A stretch of DNA of 64,000 bases from Micromonospora globbae (GCF_003610785.1 NZ_RAQQ01000003.1:310001-374000); one strand, 5' to 3'. Counted from the stretch's first letter, positions 45,622 to 55,900 are shown. The notes: generated from the sequence alone by a model not told the origin. Numbers and translations are program-made.

Positions 45622-47048
45622 CCGAGCAGATCGTCCAGCCCCTGACCCAGGAGGAGCAGCTCGCCGCCCTGGGCCGCTACGAGTACGGCTGGGCCGACCC
45701 GGACGTCGCCGGGGCCTCCGCCCAGCGTGGCCTCAACGAGGCGGTGGTGCGGGACATCTCGGCGAAGAAGAACGAGCCGGCCTGGATGCTCGACCTGCGC
45801 CTGAAGGGCCTGCGGCTGTTCGAGCGCAAGCCGATGCCGGCCTGGGGCGCCGACCTCACCGGGATCGACTTCGACAACATCAAGTACTTCGTCCGCTCCA
45901 CCGAGAAGCAGGCCACCAGCTGGGAGGACCTGCCCGAGGACATCAAGAACACCTACGACAAGCTGGGCATCCCCGAGGCGGAGAAGCAGCGGCTGATCGC
46001 CGGTGTCGCGGCCCAGTACGAGTCCGAGGTGGTCTACCACAAGATCCGCGAGGACCTCGAGGAGCAGGGCGTCGTCTTCCTCGACACGGACACGGCCCTC
46101 AAGGAGCACGAGGACCTGTTCAAGGAGTACTTCGGCACGGTGATCCCGGTGGGCGACAACAAGTTCGCCGCGCTGAACACCTCCGTGTGGTCCGGTGGCT
46201 CGTTCATCTACGTGCCGAAGGGCGTGCACGTGGAGATCCCGCTGCAGGCCTACTTCCGGATCAACACGGAGAACATGGGGCAGTTCGAGCGGACGCTGAT
46301 CATCGTCGACGAGGGCGCGTACGTGCACTACGTCGAGGGCTGCACCGCGCCCATCTACTCCTCGGACTCGCTGCACAGCGCCGTCGTGGAGATCATCGTC
46401 AAGAAGAACGCCCGGTGCCGCTACACGACCATCCAGAACTGGTCGAACAACGTGTACAACCTGGTGACCAAGCGCGCCGTCTGCCACGAGGGCGCGACCA
46501 TGGAGTGGATCGACGGCAACATCGGCTCCAAGGTCACCATGAAGTACCCGGCGGTCTACATGACCGGCGAGCACGCCAAGGGCGAGGTGCTCTCGGTGGC
46601 CATGGCCGGCGAGGGCCAGCACCAGGACGCGGGCGCGAAGATGGTGCACGCCGCGCCGCACACCTCCTCGACCATCGTGTCGAAGTCGATCGCCCGGGGC
46701 GGCGGCCGCACCTCGTACCGGGGCCTGGTGCAGGTGCTGGAGGGCTCGCACCACAGCAAGAGCACGGTCAAGTGCGACGCGCTGCTGGTCGACACCATCT
46801 CCCGCTCGGACACCTACCCCTACGTCGACATCCGCGAGGACGACGTGGCGATGGGGCACGAGGCGACCGTCTCCAAGGTCAGCGAGGACCAGCTCTTCTA
46901 CCTGATGAGCCGGGGCCTCAGCGAGGACGAGGCGATGGCGATGATCGTGCGCGGCTTCATCGAGCCGATCGCCAAGGAGCTCCCGATGGAGTACGCGCTG
47001 GAGCTCAACCGTCTGATCGAGCTCCAGATGGAGGGCGCGGTCGGCTGA
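45618..47048 (+). CDS. sufB: Fe-S cluster assembly protein SufB
   Basis: This 476-residue protein is the scaffold subunit of SufBCD, where nascent Fe-S clusters are built. [20 protein letters not shown] is near the start, [19 protein letters not shown] residues begin the beta-helix, [20 protein letters not shown] has the conserved Cys, and [19 protein letters not shown] marks the C-terminal helix. The typical actinobacterial SufB length is met and no intein is present (intein insertions occur in some mycobacteria). Start overlaps the sufR stop. Confidence 0.97.
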   Translation: MTEQIVQPLTQEEQLAALGRYEYGWADPDVAGASAQRGLNEAVVRDISAKKNEPAWMLDLRLKGLRLFERKPMPAWGADLTGIDFDNIKYFVRSTEKQATSWEDLPEDIKNTYDKLGIPEAEKQRLIAGVAAQYESEVVYHKIREDLEEQGVVFLDTDTALKEHEDLFKEYFGTVIPVGDNKFAALNTSVWSGGSFIYVPKGVHVEIPLQAYFRINTENMGQFERTLIIVDEGAYVHYVEGCTAPIYSSDSLHSAVVEIIVKKNARCRYTTIQNWSNNVYNLVTKRAVCHEGATMEWIDGNIGSKVTMKYPAVYMTGEHAKGEVLSVAMAGEGQHQDAGAKMVHAAPHTSSTIVSKSIARGGGRTSYRGLVQVLEGSHHSKSTVKCDALLVDTISRSDTYPYVDIREDDVAMGHEATVSKVSEDQLFYLMSRGLSEDEAMAMIVRGFIEPIAKELPMEYALELNRLIELQMEGAVG

Positions 47049-47074
47049 CCCCGACCCGAGCCGTGACCAGCCCC

Positions 47075-47090
47075 GACCCGCTTGCGGGTC
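47075..47090 (+). other. Small hairpin between sufB and sufD
   Basis: GACCCGC (47075-47081), TT, GCGGGTC (47084-47090) form a perfect 7-bp stem in the 135-nt gap, the only real gap inside the suf operon before sufT. It may be a processing or attenuation point that changes SufB:SufD stoichiometry. There is no U-tract. Confidence 0.4.
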
Positions 47091-47183
47091 GCGTGAACGC
47101 TGACCTGTCCGGCCGGGCCGCGCGAACACCGACCGACCCTCCCGTCAATGACACCGCCGTCGCAGAACGAGACCAAGGAAGAG

Positions 47184-48326
47184 ATGACTACCCAGGCTTC
47201 CGCGCCGCCGACCACCAAGTCGCAGGCGCTCCGCTCGTACGACGTCGCCGACTTCCCGGCCCTCACGGGCATGGAGGAGGAGTGGCGCTTCACCCCGCTC
47301 AAGCGGCTGCGCGGGCTGGTCGGCGGTGCGCAACCCGCCACCGGCGCCGTCCGGCACGAGCACGGTGACCTGCCCGACGGCGTCACGGTCGGCCGGATCC
47401 CGACGGACGACCCGCGGGTGGGCAGCGTGCTCACCCCGTTCGACCGGATCAGCGCTCTCGCGTACGGCGGCACGGCGGACGCGCTGCTGGTCCAGGTGGC
47501 GCGGGAGGCGGTCGTCGCCGAGCCGGTGACCGTGCGGGTGGTCGGCGGAGGCGTCGACGGGCTGGCCTTCGGGCACACGTTCGTCGAGGTGGGCCGGTTC
47601 GCGGAGGTGACCCTCGTGCTGGAGCACGTCGGTTCCGCGACGCTGGCCGACAACGTCGAGGTGGCGGTGGCCGAGGGGGCGAAGCTGACGCTGGTCACGG
47701 TGGCCGACTGGGCCGAGGACGCCGTGCAGGCGCAGCACCTCAAGGTGCGGCTCGGCCGCGACGCCAAGGTGACCCACGTCCAGGTGAGCCTCGGCGGCGA
47801 CCTGGTCCGGCAGTACACGAGCGTCGAGTACACCGACCGGGGCGGCGAGGCCGAGCTGTACGGCGTCTACTTCGCCGACTCCGGCCAGCACCTGGAGCAC
47901 CGGCAGCTCGTCGACCACGCGGTCCCGGACTGCCGCAGCTACGTCGGCTACCGGGGCGCCCTGCAGGGCGAGAGCGCGCACACCGTCTGGGTGGGTGACG
48001 TGCTGATCCGCGCCGAGGCCACCGGCACCGACACGTACGAGATCAACCGGAACCTGCTGCTGACCGACGGCGCGCGGGCGGACTCCGTACCGAACCTGGA
48101 GATCGAGACCGGCGAGATCGCCGGCGCCGGCCACGCCAGCGCGACCGGCCGCTTCGACGACGAGCAGCTGTTCTACCTGATGGCCCGGGGCATCCCGGAG
48201 GCCGAGGCGCGCCGGCTCGTGGTGCGGGGCTTCTTCGCCGAGCTGATCAACAAGATCCCGGTGGAGGAGCTGCGGGACCGGCTCGGCGCCGCCATCGAGG
48301 ACCGGCTCGCCAAGGCGGGTGCCTGA
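47184..48326 (+). CDS. sufD: Fe-S cluster assembly protein SufD
   Basis: This 380-residue SufB-like protein is the second beta-helix subunit of SufBCD and helps in iron entry. EEWRFTPLKRLRGL is near the start, the beta-helix runs through about 90-300, and LFYLMARGIPEAEARRLVVRGFFAELI at the C-terminus is the pair of helices that bind SufC. ATG 47184 follows AAGGAAG; ATG 47148 upstream would add 12 residues but has no ribosome-binding site. The stop shares one base with the next start (TGATG). Confidence 0.94.
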   Translation: MTTQASAPPTTKSQALRSYDVADFPALTGMEEEWRFTPLKRLRGLVGGAQPATGAVRHEHGDLPDGVTVGRIPTDDPRVGSVLTPFDRISALAYGGTADALLVQVAREAVVAEPVTVRVVGGGVDGLAFGHTFVEVGRFAEVTLVLEHVGSATLADNVEVAVAEGAKLTLVTVADWAEDAVQAQHLKVRLGRDAKVTHVQVSLGGDLVRQYTSVEYTDRGGEAELYGVYFADSGQHLEHRQLVDHAVPDCRSYVGYRGALQGESAHTVWVGDVLIRAEATGTDTYEINRNLLLTDGARADSVPNLEIETGEIAGAGHASATGRFDDEQLFYLMARGIPEAEARRLVVRGFFAELINKIPVEELRDRLGAAIEDRLAKAGA

Positions 48327-48652
48327 TGATCCGCGTCTGCTCCACCGAGGACGTGCCGAAGGGCACCGCCATCAGCGCGGACGTCGACGGCACCGAGATC
48401 GCCGTGGTGCACGGCGAGGACGGCAACTTCTACGCCGTCCACGACGAGTGCTCCCACGCGGCGGTCGCCCTCTCCGAGGGTGAGGTCGAGGGCTGCACGC
48501 TGGAGTGCTGGCTGCACGGCTCCCGTTTCGACCTGCGCACCGGCGAGCCCACCGGGCTGCCCGCCACCGAACCCGTTCCCGTCTACCCCGTCGAAGTCCG
48601 CGACGGCGACATCTACGTCAGCCTCACGCCGAGCAATGGAGTGACCCGATAA
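48326..48652 (+). CDS. Rieske-type ferredoxin of the suf operon
   Basis: This 108-residue soluble [2Fe-2S] Rieske protein has CSH (Cys42, His44) and CWLH (Cys61, His64) as cluster ligands and no disulfide Cys, so it is of the dioxygenase-ferredoxin type rather than the bc1 type. It overlaps sufD at its start and sufC at its end. This position inside the operon is common in actinobacteria; a role as electron donor for cluster assembly is an inference. Confidence 0.9.
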   Translation: MIRVCSTEDVPKGTAISADVDGTEIAVVHGEDGNFYAVHDECSHAAVALSEGEVEGCTLECWLHGSRFDLRTGEPTGLPATEPVPVYPVEVRDGDIYVSLTPSNGVTR

Positions 48653-49425
48653 TGAGCACCCTGGAGATCCGCGACCTGAAGGTGTCGGTCAAGCTGCCCG
48701 AGGGTGAGCTCAAGCCGATCCTGGCCGGTGTCGACCTGACCGTGAAGTCGGGCGAGACGCACGCCATCATGGGCCCCAACGGCTCCGGCAAGTCCACCCT
48801 GGCGTACTCGATCGCCGGCCACCCCAAGTACGAGATCACCGGCGGCACGGTGACCCTCGACGGCGAGGACGTGCTCGCCATGTCCGTCGACGAGCGTGCC
48901 CGCGCCGGCCTCTTCCTGGCCATGCAGTACCCGGTCGAGGTGCCCGGCGTGTCGGTGGCCAACTTCCTGCGGACGGCCAAGACCGCCATCGACGGCGAGG
49001 CGCCGAAGCTGCGCACGTGGGGCGCGGAGCTGCGCGGGGCCATGGAGCGGCTGCAGATGGACCCGGCCTTCGCCCAGCGCAACGTCAACGAGGGCTTCTC
49101 CGGCGGTGAGAAGAAGCGGCACGAGATCGTGCAGCTCGAACTGCTCAAGCCGAAGATGGCGATCCTCGACGAGACCGACTCCGGCCTCGACGTGGACGCG
49201 CTGCGCGTGGTCAGCGAGGGCGTCAACCGGGTCCGCGACACCGGTGACACCGGCCTGCTGCTGATCACCCACTACACCCGGATCCTGCGCTACATCAAGC
49301 CGGACTTCGTGCACGTCTTCGTGGCCGGCCGTATCGTCGAGCAGGGTGGCCCGGAGCTGGCCGAGAAGCTCGAGGAAGAGGGCTACGAGCGGTACGTGGC
49401 CGGGGCCGGGTCGGCGCGGGCCTGA
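48652..49425 (+). CDS. sufC: Fe-S cluster assembly ATPase SufC
   Basis: This 257-residue ABC-type ATPase powers SufBCD. The Walker A is GPNGSGKST (about 39-47), the signature reads FSGGEKKRHEI, and Walker B is MAILDETDSGLDVDAL with Asp-Glu. The SufC-specific AMQYPVEVPGVSVANFLR lies between them. Its ATG overlaps the Rieske stop (TAATG). Confidence 0.97.
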   Translation: MSTLEIRDLKVSVKLPEGELKPILAGVDLTVKSGETHAIMGPNGSGKSTLAYSIAGHPKYEITGGTVTLDGEDVLAMSVDERARAGLFLAMQYPVEVPGVSVANFLRTAKTAIDGEAPKLRTWGAELRGAMERLQMDPAFAQRNVNEGFSGGEKKRHEIVQLELLKPKMAILDETDSGLDVDALRVVSEGVNRVRDTGDTGLLLITHYTRILRYIKPDFVHVFVAGRIVEQGGPELAEKLEEEGYERYVAGAGSARA

Positions 49426-49444
49426 GGCGACAGGAGCGCCGGGG

Positions 49445-50749
49445 ATGACCACCATCGAGATCCCACCGGGGATGCCGCAGTACGGCGACGTGCCGCGATA
49501 CGACGTGGCCGCGGTGCGCGCCGACTTCCCGATCCTGGACCGGGAGGTCAACGGGCACCGGCTGGTCTATCTCGACAGCGCCAACACCTCCCACAAGCCG
49601 CGTCAGGTGCTCGACGTGCTCGCCGAGCACTACGCGCGGCACAACGCGAACGTGTCCCGGTCGGTGCACACGCTGGGCACGGAGGCCACCGAGGCGTACG
49701 AGGGGGCGCGGGCCAAGGTCGCGGCGTTCATCAACGCGCCGAGCCCGGACGAGGTGGTGTTCACCAAGAACTCCACCGAGGCGATCAACATCGTGGCGTA
49801 CGCGTTCTCCAACGCCTCGCTGCGTCCGGACGCCGACCCCCGGTTCCGCCTCGGCCCCGGCGACGAGGTGGTGATCTCCGAGATGGAGCACCACTCGAAC
49901 ATCGTCCCGTGGCAGCTGCTCTGCGAGCGCACCGGCGCGACCCTGCGCTGGTTCCCGGTCACCGACTCCGGGCGGCTGGACGAGTCGGGCCTGGACGACC
50001 TGGTCACCGAGCGGACGAAGATCGTCTCGCTGGTGCACATGTCGAACATCCTGGGCACGGTCAACGCCACGGCGCGGATCACCGAGCGGGTCCGCCAGGT
50101 GGGCGCGCTGCTGCTGCTGGACTGCTCGCAGTCGGTGCCGCACCTGCCCATGGACGTGGTCGACTACGACGCCGACTTCATCGTCTTCACCGGGCACAAG
50201 ATGTGCGGTCCCACCGGCATCGGCGTGCTGTGGGGGAGGGCCGAGCTGCTGGCGGCCATGCCGCCCGTGTTCGGCGGCGGCTCGATGATCGAGACGGTCC
50301 AGATGTCCGGCTCCACGTACGCCGCGCCGCCGGCCCGGTTCGAGGCGGGCACCCCGCCGATCGCCGAGGCGGTGGCGCTCGGCGCCGCCGTGGACTACCT
50401 CAGCGGCATCGGCATGCGGGCCATCCAGTGGCACGAGAAGGAGCTGACGGCGTACGCGCTGGACGCCCTCGCCACGGTGCCCGGCCTGCGGATCTTCGGC
50501 CCGACCGTGCCCGTGGGTCGGGGCGGGACGATCTCGTTCGCCCTCGGCGACGTGCACCCGCACGACGTGGGCCAGGTGCTCGACTCGCTCGGCGTGCAGG
50601 TGCGGGTGGGTCACCACTGCGCCCGCCCGGTCTGCACCCGGTTCGGCGTCCCGGCGACCACGCGGGCCTCGTTCTACCTCTACACCACCACCGAGGAGAT
50701 CGACGCTCTGGTGGCGGGCCTGGAGCAGGTGCGAAAGGTGTTCGGCTGA
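49445..50749 (+). CDS. sufS: Cysteine desulfurase SufS
   Basis: This 434-residue class V aminotransferase-fold enzyme removes sulfur from cysteine. YLDSANTSHKPRQVLD, SVHTLGTEATEAYEGAR, SEMEHHSNIVPWQ, and FTGHKMCGPTGIGVLWG (with the PLP Lys) are intact; HHCARPVCTRFG carries the persulfide Cys in the short-loop, type II context. SufU, encoded next with overlapping stop and start, is its usual zinc-dependent sulfur acceptor. Confidence 0.97.
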   Translation: MTTIEIPPGMPQYGDVPRYDVAAVRADFPILDREVNGHRLVYLDSANTSHKPRQVLDVLAEHYARHNANVSRSVHTLGTEATEAYEGARAKVAAFINAPSPDEVVFTKNSTEAINIVAYAFSNASLRPDADPRFRLGPGDEVVISEMEHHSNIVPWQLLCERTGATLRWFPVTDSGRLDESGLDDLVTERTKIVSLVHMSNILGTVNATARITERVRQVGALLLLDCSQSVPHLPMDVVDYDADFIVFTGHKMCGPTGIGVLWGRAELLAAMPPVFGGGSMIETVQMSGSTYAAPPARFEAGTPPIAEAVALGAAVDYLSGIGMRAIQWHEKELTAYALDALATVPGLRIFGPTVPVGRGGTISFALGDVHPHDVGQVLDSLGVQVRVGHHCARPVCTRFGVPATTRASFYLYTTTEEIDALVAGLEQVRKVFG

Positions 50750-51222
50750 TGCAGCTCGACCAGCTCTACCAGGAGATCATCCTGGACCACTACAAGCACC
50801 CGCACGGGCGCGGGCTGCGCGACGCCGCCGACCCCGCGGCGCGCACCGCGGAGGCGCACCACGTGAACCCGACCTGCGGTGACGAGGTCACCGTGCGGGT
50901 GGCGACGGACGGCACGGTGCTCACCGACATCTCGTACGACGGCATGGGCTGCTCGATCAGCCAGGCGTCGGCGAGCGTGCTGCACGAGCTGCTCAACGGC
51001 CGGGGCGCCGGGGAAGCGTTCGCGGTGCACGAGGCGTTCGTCGAGTTGATGTCCGGACGTGGCCAGGTCACGCCGGACGAGGACGTGCTCGGTGACGGGG
51101 TGGCGTTCGCGGGCGTGGCCCGCTACCCCGCCCGGGTGAAGTGCGCGCTGCTGCCGTGGATGGCGTTCAAGGACGCCGCGGCACGCGCCGGGGTGGGCGT
51201 GAGCCCGGAGGTGAAGGCATGA
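50749..51222 (+). CDS. sufU: Sulfur acceptor protein SufU
   Basis: This 157-residue IscU-like zinc protein receives sulfur from SufS. The ligand Cys residues lie in NPTCGDEV (about 43-50), GMGCSISQAS (about 65-74) and RVKCALLPW (about 126-134). DHYKHPHGRG near the start is the family signature. The stop codon lies at the start of dispersed element copy 2. Confidence 0.95.
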   Translation: MQLDQLYQEIILDHYKHPHGRGLRDAADPAARTAEAHHVNPTCGDEVTVRVATDGTVLTDISYDGMGCSISQASASVLHELLNGRGAGEAFAVHEAFVELMSGRGQVTPDEDVLGDGVAFAGVARYPARVKCALLPWMAFKDAAARAGVGVSPEVKA

Positions 51223-51306
51223 GCGAGCGTCAGCGAGCGAATCATCAGCACAGGGCGCGGGTGCCTCATGCCGGCGCCGAGCGGAGCGAGGTGACGGCAT
51301 GAGCGA
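51216..51306 (+). repeat. Stop/start-carrying dispersed element, copy 2 (sufU-sufT)
   Basis: It begins GGCATGAGCGAGCG, where TGA (51220-51222) is the sufU stop, passes CAGCGAGCGAATCATCAG, a GC-rich middle and GCCGAGCGGAGCGAGGTG, and ends GGCATGAGCG, where ATG (51299) is the sufT start. Both ends are direct repeats. Copy 1 is at 37411-37490. Confidence 0.8.
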
Positions 51307-51673
51307 CGAATCCACCACCACTGCCGCGACGCCGGCGACGGGCGGCGGCAAGGCCGCCCTCGCCGACATCGAGGAGGCGATGAAGGACGTCGTCGACCCG
51401 GAGCTGGGCATCAACGTGGTCGACCTCGGCCTCGTGTACGGCATGCACGTCGACGACGAGAACGTGGTCACCCTCGACATGACGCTCACGTCGGCGGCCT
51501 GCCCGCTGACCGACGTCATCGAGGACCAGGCGCGGCAGGCGCTGACCACCGGTCCCGGGGGCGGCCTCGTCAACGACGTCCGGATCAACTGGGTGTGGCT
51601 GCCGCCGTGGGGGCCCGACAAGATCACTGACGAGGGGCGCGAGCAGCTCCGCTCGCTCGGCTTCAACGTCTGA
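51299..51673 (+). CDS. sufT: Metal-sulfur cluster assembly factor SufT (DUF59/MIP18)
   Basis: This 124-residue protein has a DUF59 domain: VVDPELGINVVDLGLVYGM near 37-55 and MTLTSAACPLTDVIEDQ with the conserved Cys. Members help mature Fe-S proteins. It ends the suf operon, followed 21 nt later by a strong hairpin. Its start codon is supplied by the dispersed element. Confidence 0.93.
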   Translation: MSDESTTTAATPATGGGKAALADIEEAMKDVVDPELGINVVDLGLVYGMHVDDENVVTLDMTLTSAACPLTDVIEDQARQALTTGPGGGLVNDVRINWVWLPPWGPDKITDEGREQLRSLGFNV

Positions 51674-51693
51674 CCCGGCCCTCGGGCCACACC

Positions 51694-51730
51694 GTCGAGC
51701 GCGACGTCCGCGACGGGCGTCGCGCTCGAC
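51694..51730 (+). terminator. suf operon terminator
   Basis: GTCGAGCGCGACG (51694-51706) pairs perfectly with CGTCGCGCTCGAC (51718-51730), a 13-bp stem with an 11-nt loop, 21 nt after the sufT stop. No U-tract. Confidence 0.75.
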
Positions 51731-51788
51731 GCGTCCGTGCCTGGGTCGCGTCGCGCGTGCGCGGTGCGGGGTGATCGCGCACGAACCA

Positions 51789-51829
51789 GGAAACAGTGGC
51801 CTCCGGACGTGCCCGAGACCACTGTTTCC
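51789..51829. repeat. Intergenic palindrome GGAAACAGTGG / CCACTGTTTCC
   Basis: Arms of 15 nt (51789-51803 and 51815-51829) match except for one position, with an 11-nt loop. It is flanked by GATCGCGCACGA and ACGATCGAGCACGATCG. The rest of 51731-52020 holds no gene I can support. The element is AT-richer than the region and may be dispersed. Confidence 0.6.
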
Positions 51830-52020
51830 ACGATCGAGCACGATCGAGCGGGTCGTGCCGACCCGGCGACACGGATATCGGTGGCGCGCGCGAGCCGGGT
51901 GGCGCAGGATGACCGCGTGATCGAGACGTACCCGATGAAGCCCGTCCCTGTCGCCGCGGCCACCGCCGCGCGCCGACAGCGTCGCGGTTCCGGTGGCGTC
52001 CCGATCCGCCGCCGACCGTC

Positions 52021-52647
52021 GTGACCGGGGCGTTCCTCGCCGGCCTGGTCGCCGGCTACGGCGTCGCGATCCCCGTCGGGGCGATCGCCGTGCTGATCCT
52101 GGGACTGAGCGCCCGCACCTCGTTCCGGGTGGGCGCCGCCGCGGCGCTCGGGGTGGCCACGGCCGACGGCCTGTACGCGGCGGTGGCCGCGCTCGGCGGC
52201 GCCGCGCTGGCCGCCGTGATCGCGCCGGTCGCCGGGCCGATGCGGCTCGTGGCCGCGGTGGTCCTCCTGGCGATCGCCGCCCACACGGCCTGGCGGGCGC
52301 TGCGCCCGCGTCCCGGGGCCGCCACGAACGGCGGCGGCAGGGGCCTGGAGAGCCCGGCGCGGGCGTTCAGCGGGGTGCTGGCGTTGACCCTGCTGAACCC
52401 GGCGACCGTGGTCTACTTCGCCGCGCTGGTGCTGGGCCGGGGTGACACCGCCGATCCGGACGCGTGGGCGGCGGGAGCCTTCGTGGCCGGTGCGTTCATC
52501 GCCTCGGCGAGCTGGCAGCTGCTGATCGCCGGCGGCGGCACCCTGGTCGGCCGGGTGCTCACCGGGGCGCACGGGCGGCTGGTGACCGCGCTGGCGTCCA
52601 GCGCCATCATCGCCGCCCTGGCGGTCGCCACCCTGCTGGCCCGCTGA
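52021..52647 (+). CDS. LysE-family exporter
   Basis: This 208-residue membrane protein has six predicted helices. GVAIPVGAIAVLILGLSART (about 13-32) is the N-terminal family signature with the PVGAI motif, and LTLLNPATVVYFAALVLG (about 120-137) is the conserved second half. LysE/RhtB proteins export amino acids or related small molecules; the substrate is unknown. The GTG start lacks a strong ribosome-binding site. The stop codon begins a tandem array. Confidence 0.83.
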   Translation: MTGAFLAGLVAGYGVAIPVGAIAVLILGLSARTSFRVGAAAALGVATADGLYAAVAALGGAALAAVIAPVAGPMRLVAAVVLLAIAAHTAWRALRPRPGAATNGGGRGLESPARAFSGVLALTLLNPATVVYFAALVLGRGDTADPDAWAAGAFVAGAFIASASWQLLIAGGGTLVGRVLTGAHGRLVTALASSAIIAALAVATLLAR

Positions 52648-52735
52648 CCAGCCGCGCCCGCTGACCAGCGCCCCGCTGACCAGCGCGCCCGCCGACGAGC
52701 GCCCTGCTGACCGGACGCCCGCTGACCGGCGCTCG
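52639..52735. repeat. Tandem CCCGCTGACCAGCG units from the LysE stop codon
   Basis: CGCTGACCAG occurs at the stop and twice more, and CTGACCGG twice, in five imperfect units of 14-30 nt. Each unit keeps TGA. The remainder to 52939 is intergenic, with TAGGGT (52845-52850) as a likely -10 box of the protease gene. Confidence 0.75.
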
Positions 52736-52939
52736 GGATCGGCACGCACGCCATCGCGCGCCGACGCGTACACCGTCCACCGCAGACCGTCCGAACCGGA
52801 CCGGCACTGGCTGTCCGGCTGATGTCGTGGGTCCGCCGTCCGCCTAGGGTCACGAGCAGTCAGTGGATCACTCGCGTACGCTCCGTCAACCCGGACCGCG
52901 CGGAGGACTCCAGCCACTCCTCACCCGACAGGAGACGAC

Positions 52940-55900
52940 GTGAGGCTCACCCTGATACGTCGACCACGACACGGGTCACCCGCCGGCCGGCCGAAACGTG
53001 GACGGATGGCCACCCTGCTCGTCGCCGCGCTCGCGGCGGCGACACTGCCGGTGCTGGCGCCCACCCCGGCCGCCGCCGCCCCGGCCCCCGACAGTCCGTG
53101 GCAGAAGGTGGACGGCACACCGGCGCCGACCAAGGCCGGCCGCAAGGCCACGGTGGACGCCGAGCGGCTCGCCGCGTACACCCTCGACCGCGACGCCCTG
53201 CGCGGCGCCCTGGAGCGGGTGCCCCAGGAACGCGCCCGCTCGGCGCGCCAGCAGCGGCAGGTGGTGTCGCTCCCCGCGCCGGACGGCAGCTTCCAGCGCT
53301 TCGAGCTGGTGGAGTCGCCGGTCATGGAGGCCGGCCTCGCGGCCGCCCACCCCGAGATCACGACGTACGCGGGCAAGGGCCTCGACGACCCGACCGCCAC
53401 CATCCGGGCGGACCTCACCCCGCTGGGTTTCCACGCCTCGGTCCGGTCCACCTCCGGCGCCTGGTACATCGACCCCTACTACCACCTCGACCAGAGCCTG
53501 TACGCGAGCTACTTCGCCCGTGACCTCCGGAACCCGCACGGTGCCCTGATCGAGCGGGAGGACGTCGCCGCGGCGGCGCGTGCCCTGGAGGACGAGGTCG
53601 GCGCGGCGCCGGCGGAGGTGCCGGTCGGGCCGCGGGTGCTGCTGCGCACCTACCGGGTCGCGCTGGTGACCGACCCGTCGTACGCCGCCTTCTTCGGCGC
53701 CGAGAACGTGACCGCCGCCAAGGTGACCCTCATGAACCGGGTGACGCAGATCTACGAGGACGAGACCGCGATCCGGCTCGTGCTCGTCAACGCCACCGAC
53801 CGGACGAACCTGAACACCCCGGCGCTGGCCACCGAGCCGAACGGCCCGTGCGGGGCGGCCGCCTGCTTCACGCCGGCGCAGCTCAGCTCCTGCGGTGGCG
53901 GCACGCTGAGCCGGAACCGGATCGTCCTCGGTCAGCTCGTGGGGGCGAGCAACTACGACGTGGGCCACATCGGTCTCGGCGTCAACGGTGGCGGCGTCGC
54001 GAGCCTCGGCGTCGTCGGCGGCAACGGCAAGGCGCAGGGCTGCACGGGCCTGCCGACACCGGTCGGGGACTACTACGCGGTCGACTACGTGGCACACGAG
54101 ATCGGCCACCAGTTCGCCGGCAACCACACCTTCAACGGCACGCAGTACAACTGCTCGGGCGGCAACCGCAGCGCCGCGAACTCGTACGAGCCGGGCAGCG
54201 GGTCGTCCATCATGGCGTACGCCGGGATCTGCCAGCAGGACAACATCCAGCCGCACAGCGACCCGTACTGGTCGCACCGCAGCTACACCGAGATCACCAA
54301 CTACGTCACCTCGACCCGGCCGGCGATCAACGAGGTGCAGACCGTGTCGCTGCGGGACTTCGACACCGACGGTGACTCGTTCACCGTCAGCGTCGGCGGC
54401 GTCGAGTCGGCCCCCGTCGTGCGGGGCGTCAACTACACGACGGCCGGCATCAAGGCGGCCATCGAGTCGGCCGCGGGTTGGCCCGCCGGCGCGACCGTCA
54501 CGGTCGCCGCCTTCGGTGGCAGCGGGACACTGAACGACACCGGCTTCCAGGTCACCTTCGGCGGCACGCTGGCCGGCACCAACGTGGACCAGCTCGCGCT
54601 GTCCACCGTCTCCGGCGCCTCCGGTTTCGTCGGCGAGACGGCGAAGGGCGGCGCCATCGACAACGGCGGCTTCCTCGTCGAGGAGACCGGCAACCACGCG
54701 CCGGTGGTCACCGTGCCGGACACCGTCACCATCCCGGTGCGCACACCGTTCGCGCTGACCGGCAGCGCCACCGACGCCGACGGCGACGCGGTCACGTACC
54801 TTTGGGAGCAGAACGACCGGGGCGCCGCGGCCGGCACCGCGCTGGTGAACAACACCAAGACGAACGGGCCGCTGTTCCGCGTGTTCGGCCAGGCGGCGTA
54901 CGTGTCGCCGGAGGACACCCTGAAGTACCACTCCCCGGGCCAGAACGCGGTCACCACGAACCCGACCCGGGTGTTCCCGGACCTGGGGCAGATCGCGGCC
55001 GGCAACACGAACGCGAAGACGGGCGCCTGCCCGGCCGCGCCGGCGCCGCCGCCCACCGGCGGCGCGTCCAACGTGCCGGCGGAGCTGGTCGACTGCTACT
55101 CCGAGTTCCTGCCCACCCGGGACTGGGTCGGCCTGAACAACGACCGCACCCTGCACTTCAAGCTCACCGCCCGGGACGGGCGGCTCGGCGGCGGTGGCGT
55201 CGGCAGTGCGGACGTGGCGGTCGTGCTGGCCCCGGACGCCGGGCCGTTCCTGGTCACCTCGCAGGGCGACGGCGCCGTGCTCGACGGCGGCTCGACCCAG
55301 ACCGTGACCTGGGACGTGGCGGGCACGGACGTGGCACCGGTGAACGCCCGCCAGGTGCGGATCTCGCTCTCCGTCGACGGCGGCGCGACCTTCCCGCACG
55401 TGCTGGCCGACGCCGTACCCAACACGGGCAGCGCCTCGGTGACCCTGCCGAACGTGGCGACGGACCGGGCGCGGATCAGGATCGAGGCGGTCGGCAACGT
55501 GTTCTTCGACCTCAACGACGCCGACCTCACGATCCGGGCCGTCCCCGAGGTGTCCCACGACGCCCCGACGGGCGGCGTGGCCGTCCAGTACAGTGACGCG
55601 CTCGCGCCGACGGTCACGGTCACCGCGAGCGACGCGGACACCGCGGGTGCGGCGTTGACCGCGTCCGCCGTGGGCCTGCCGGCCGGCCTGTCCCTCGCCG
55701 TGGCGGCGACCTCCGGCGCGGACACCCGCCCGGGTACGCGGAGCTGGACCGTCGCGGGCGCCACCACGGCGGCCCCCGGCGACTATCCGGTCACCGTCAC
55801 GGTCTCCGACGGCACGGGGCTGGCCGCGAGCACGTCCTTCACGGTCCGCGTCGGCGCCGAGGACGCGGCCGTGAGCTGGGCCGGTGACACCCTCGTCACC

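Noticed and set aside
51737..52024. 95-codon plus-strand frame between sufT and the LysE-type gene
   Set aside because: It reads through a palindrome and overlaps the LysE start; the composition is Arg/Ala-rich and shadow-like.
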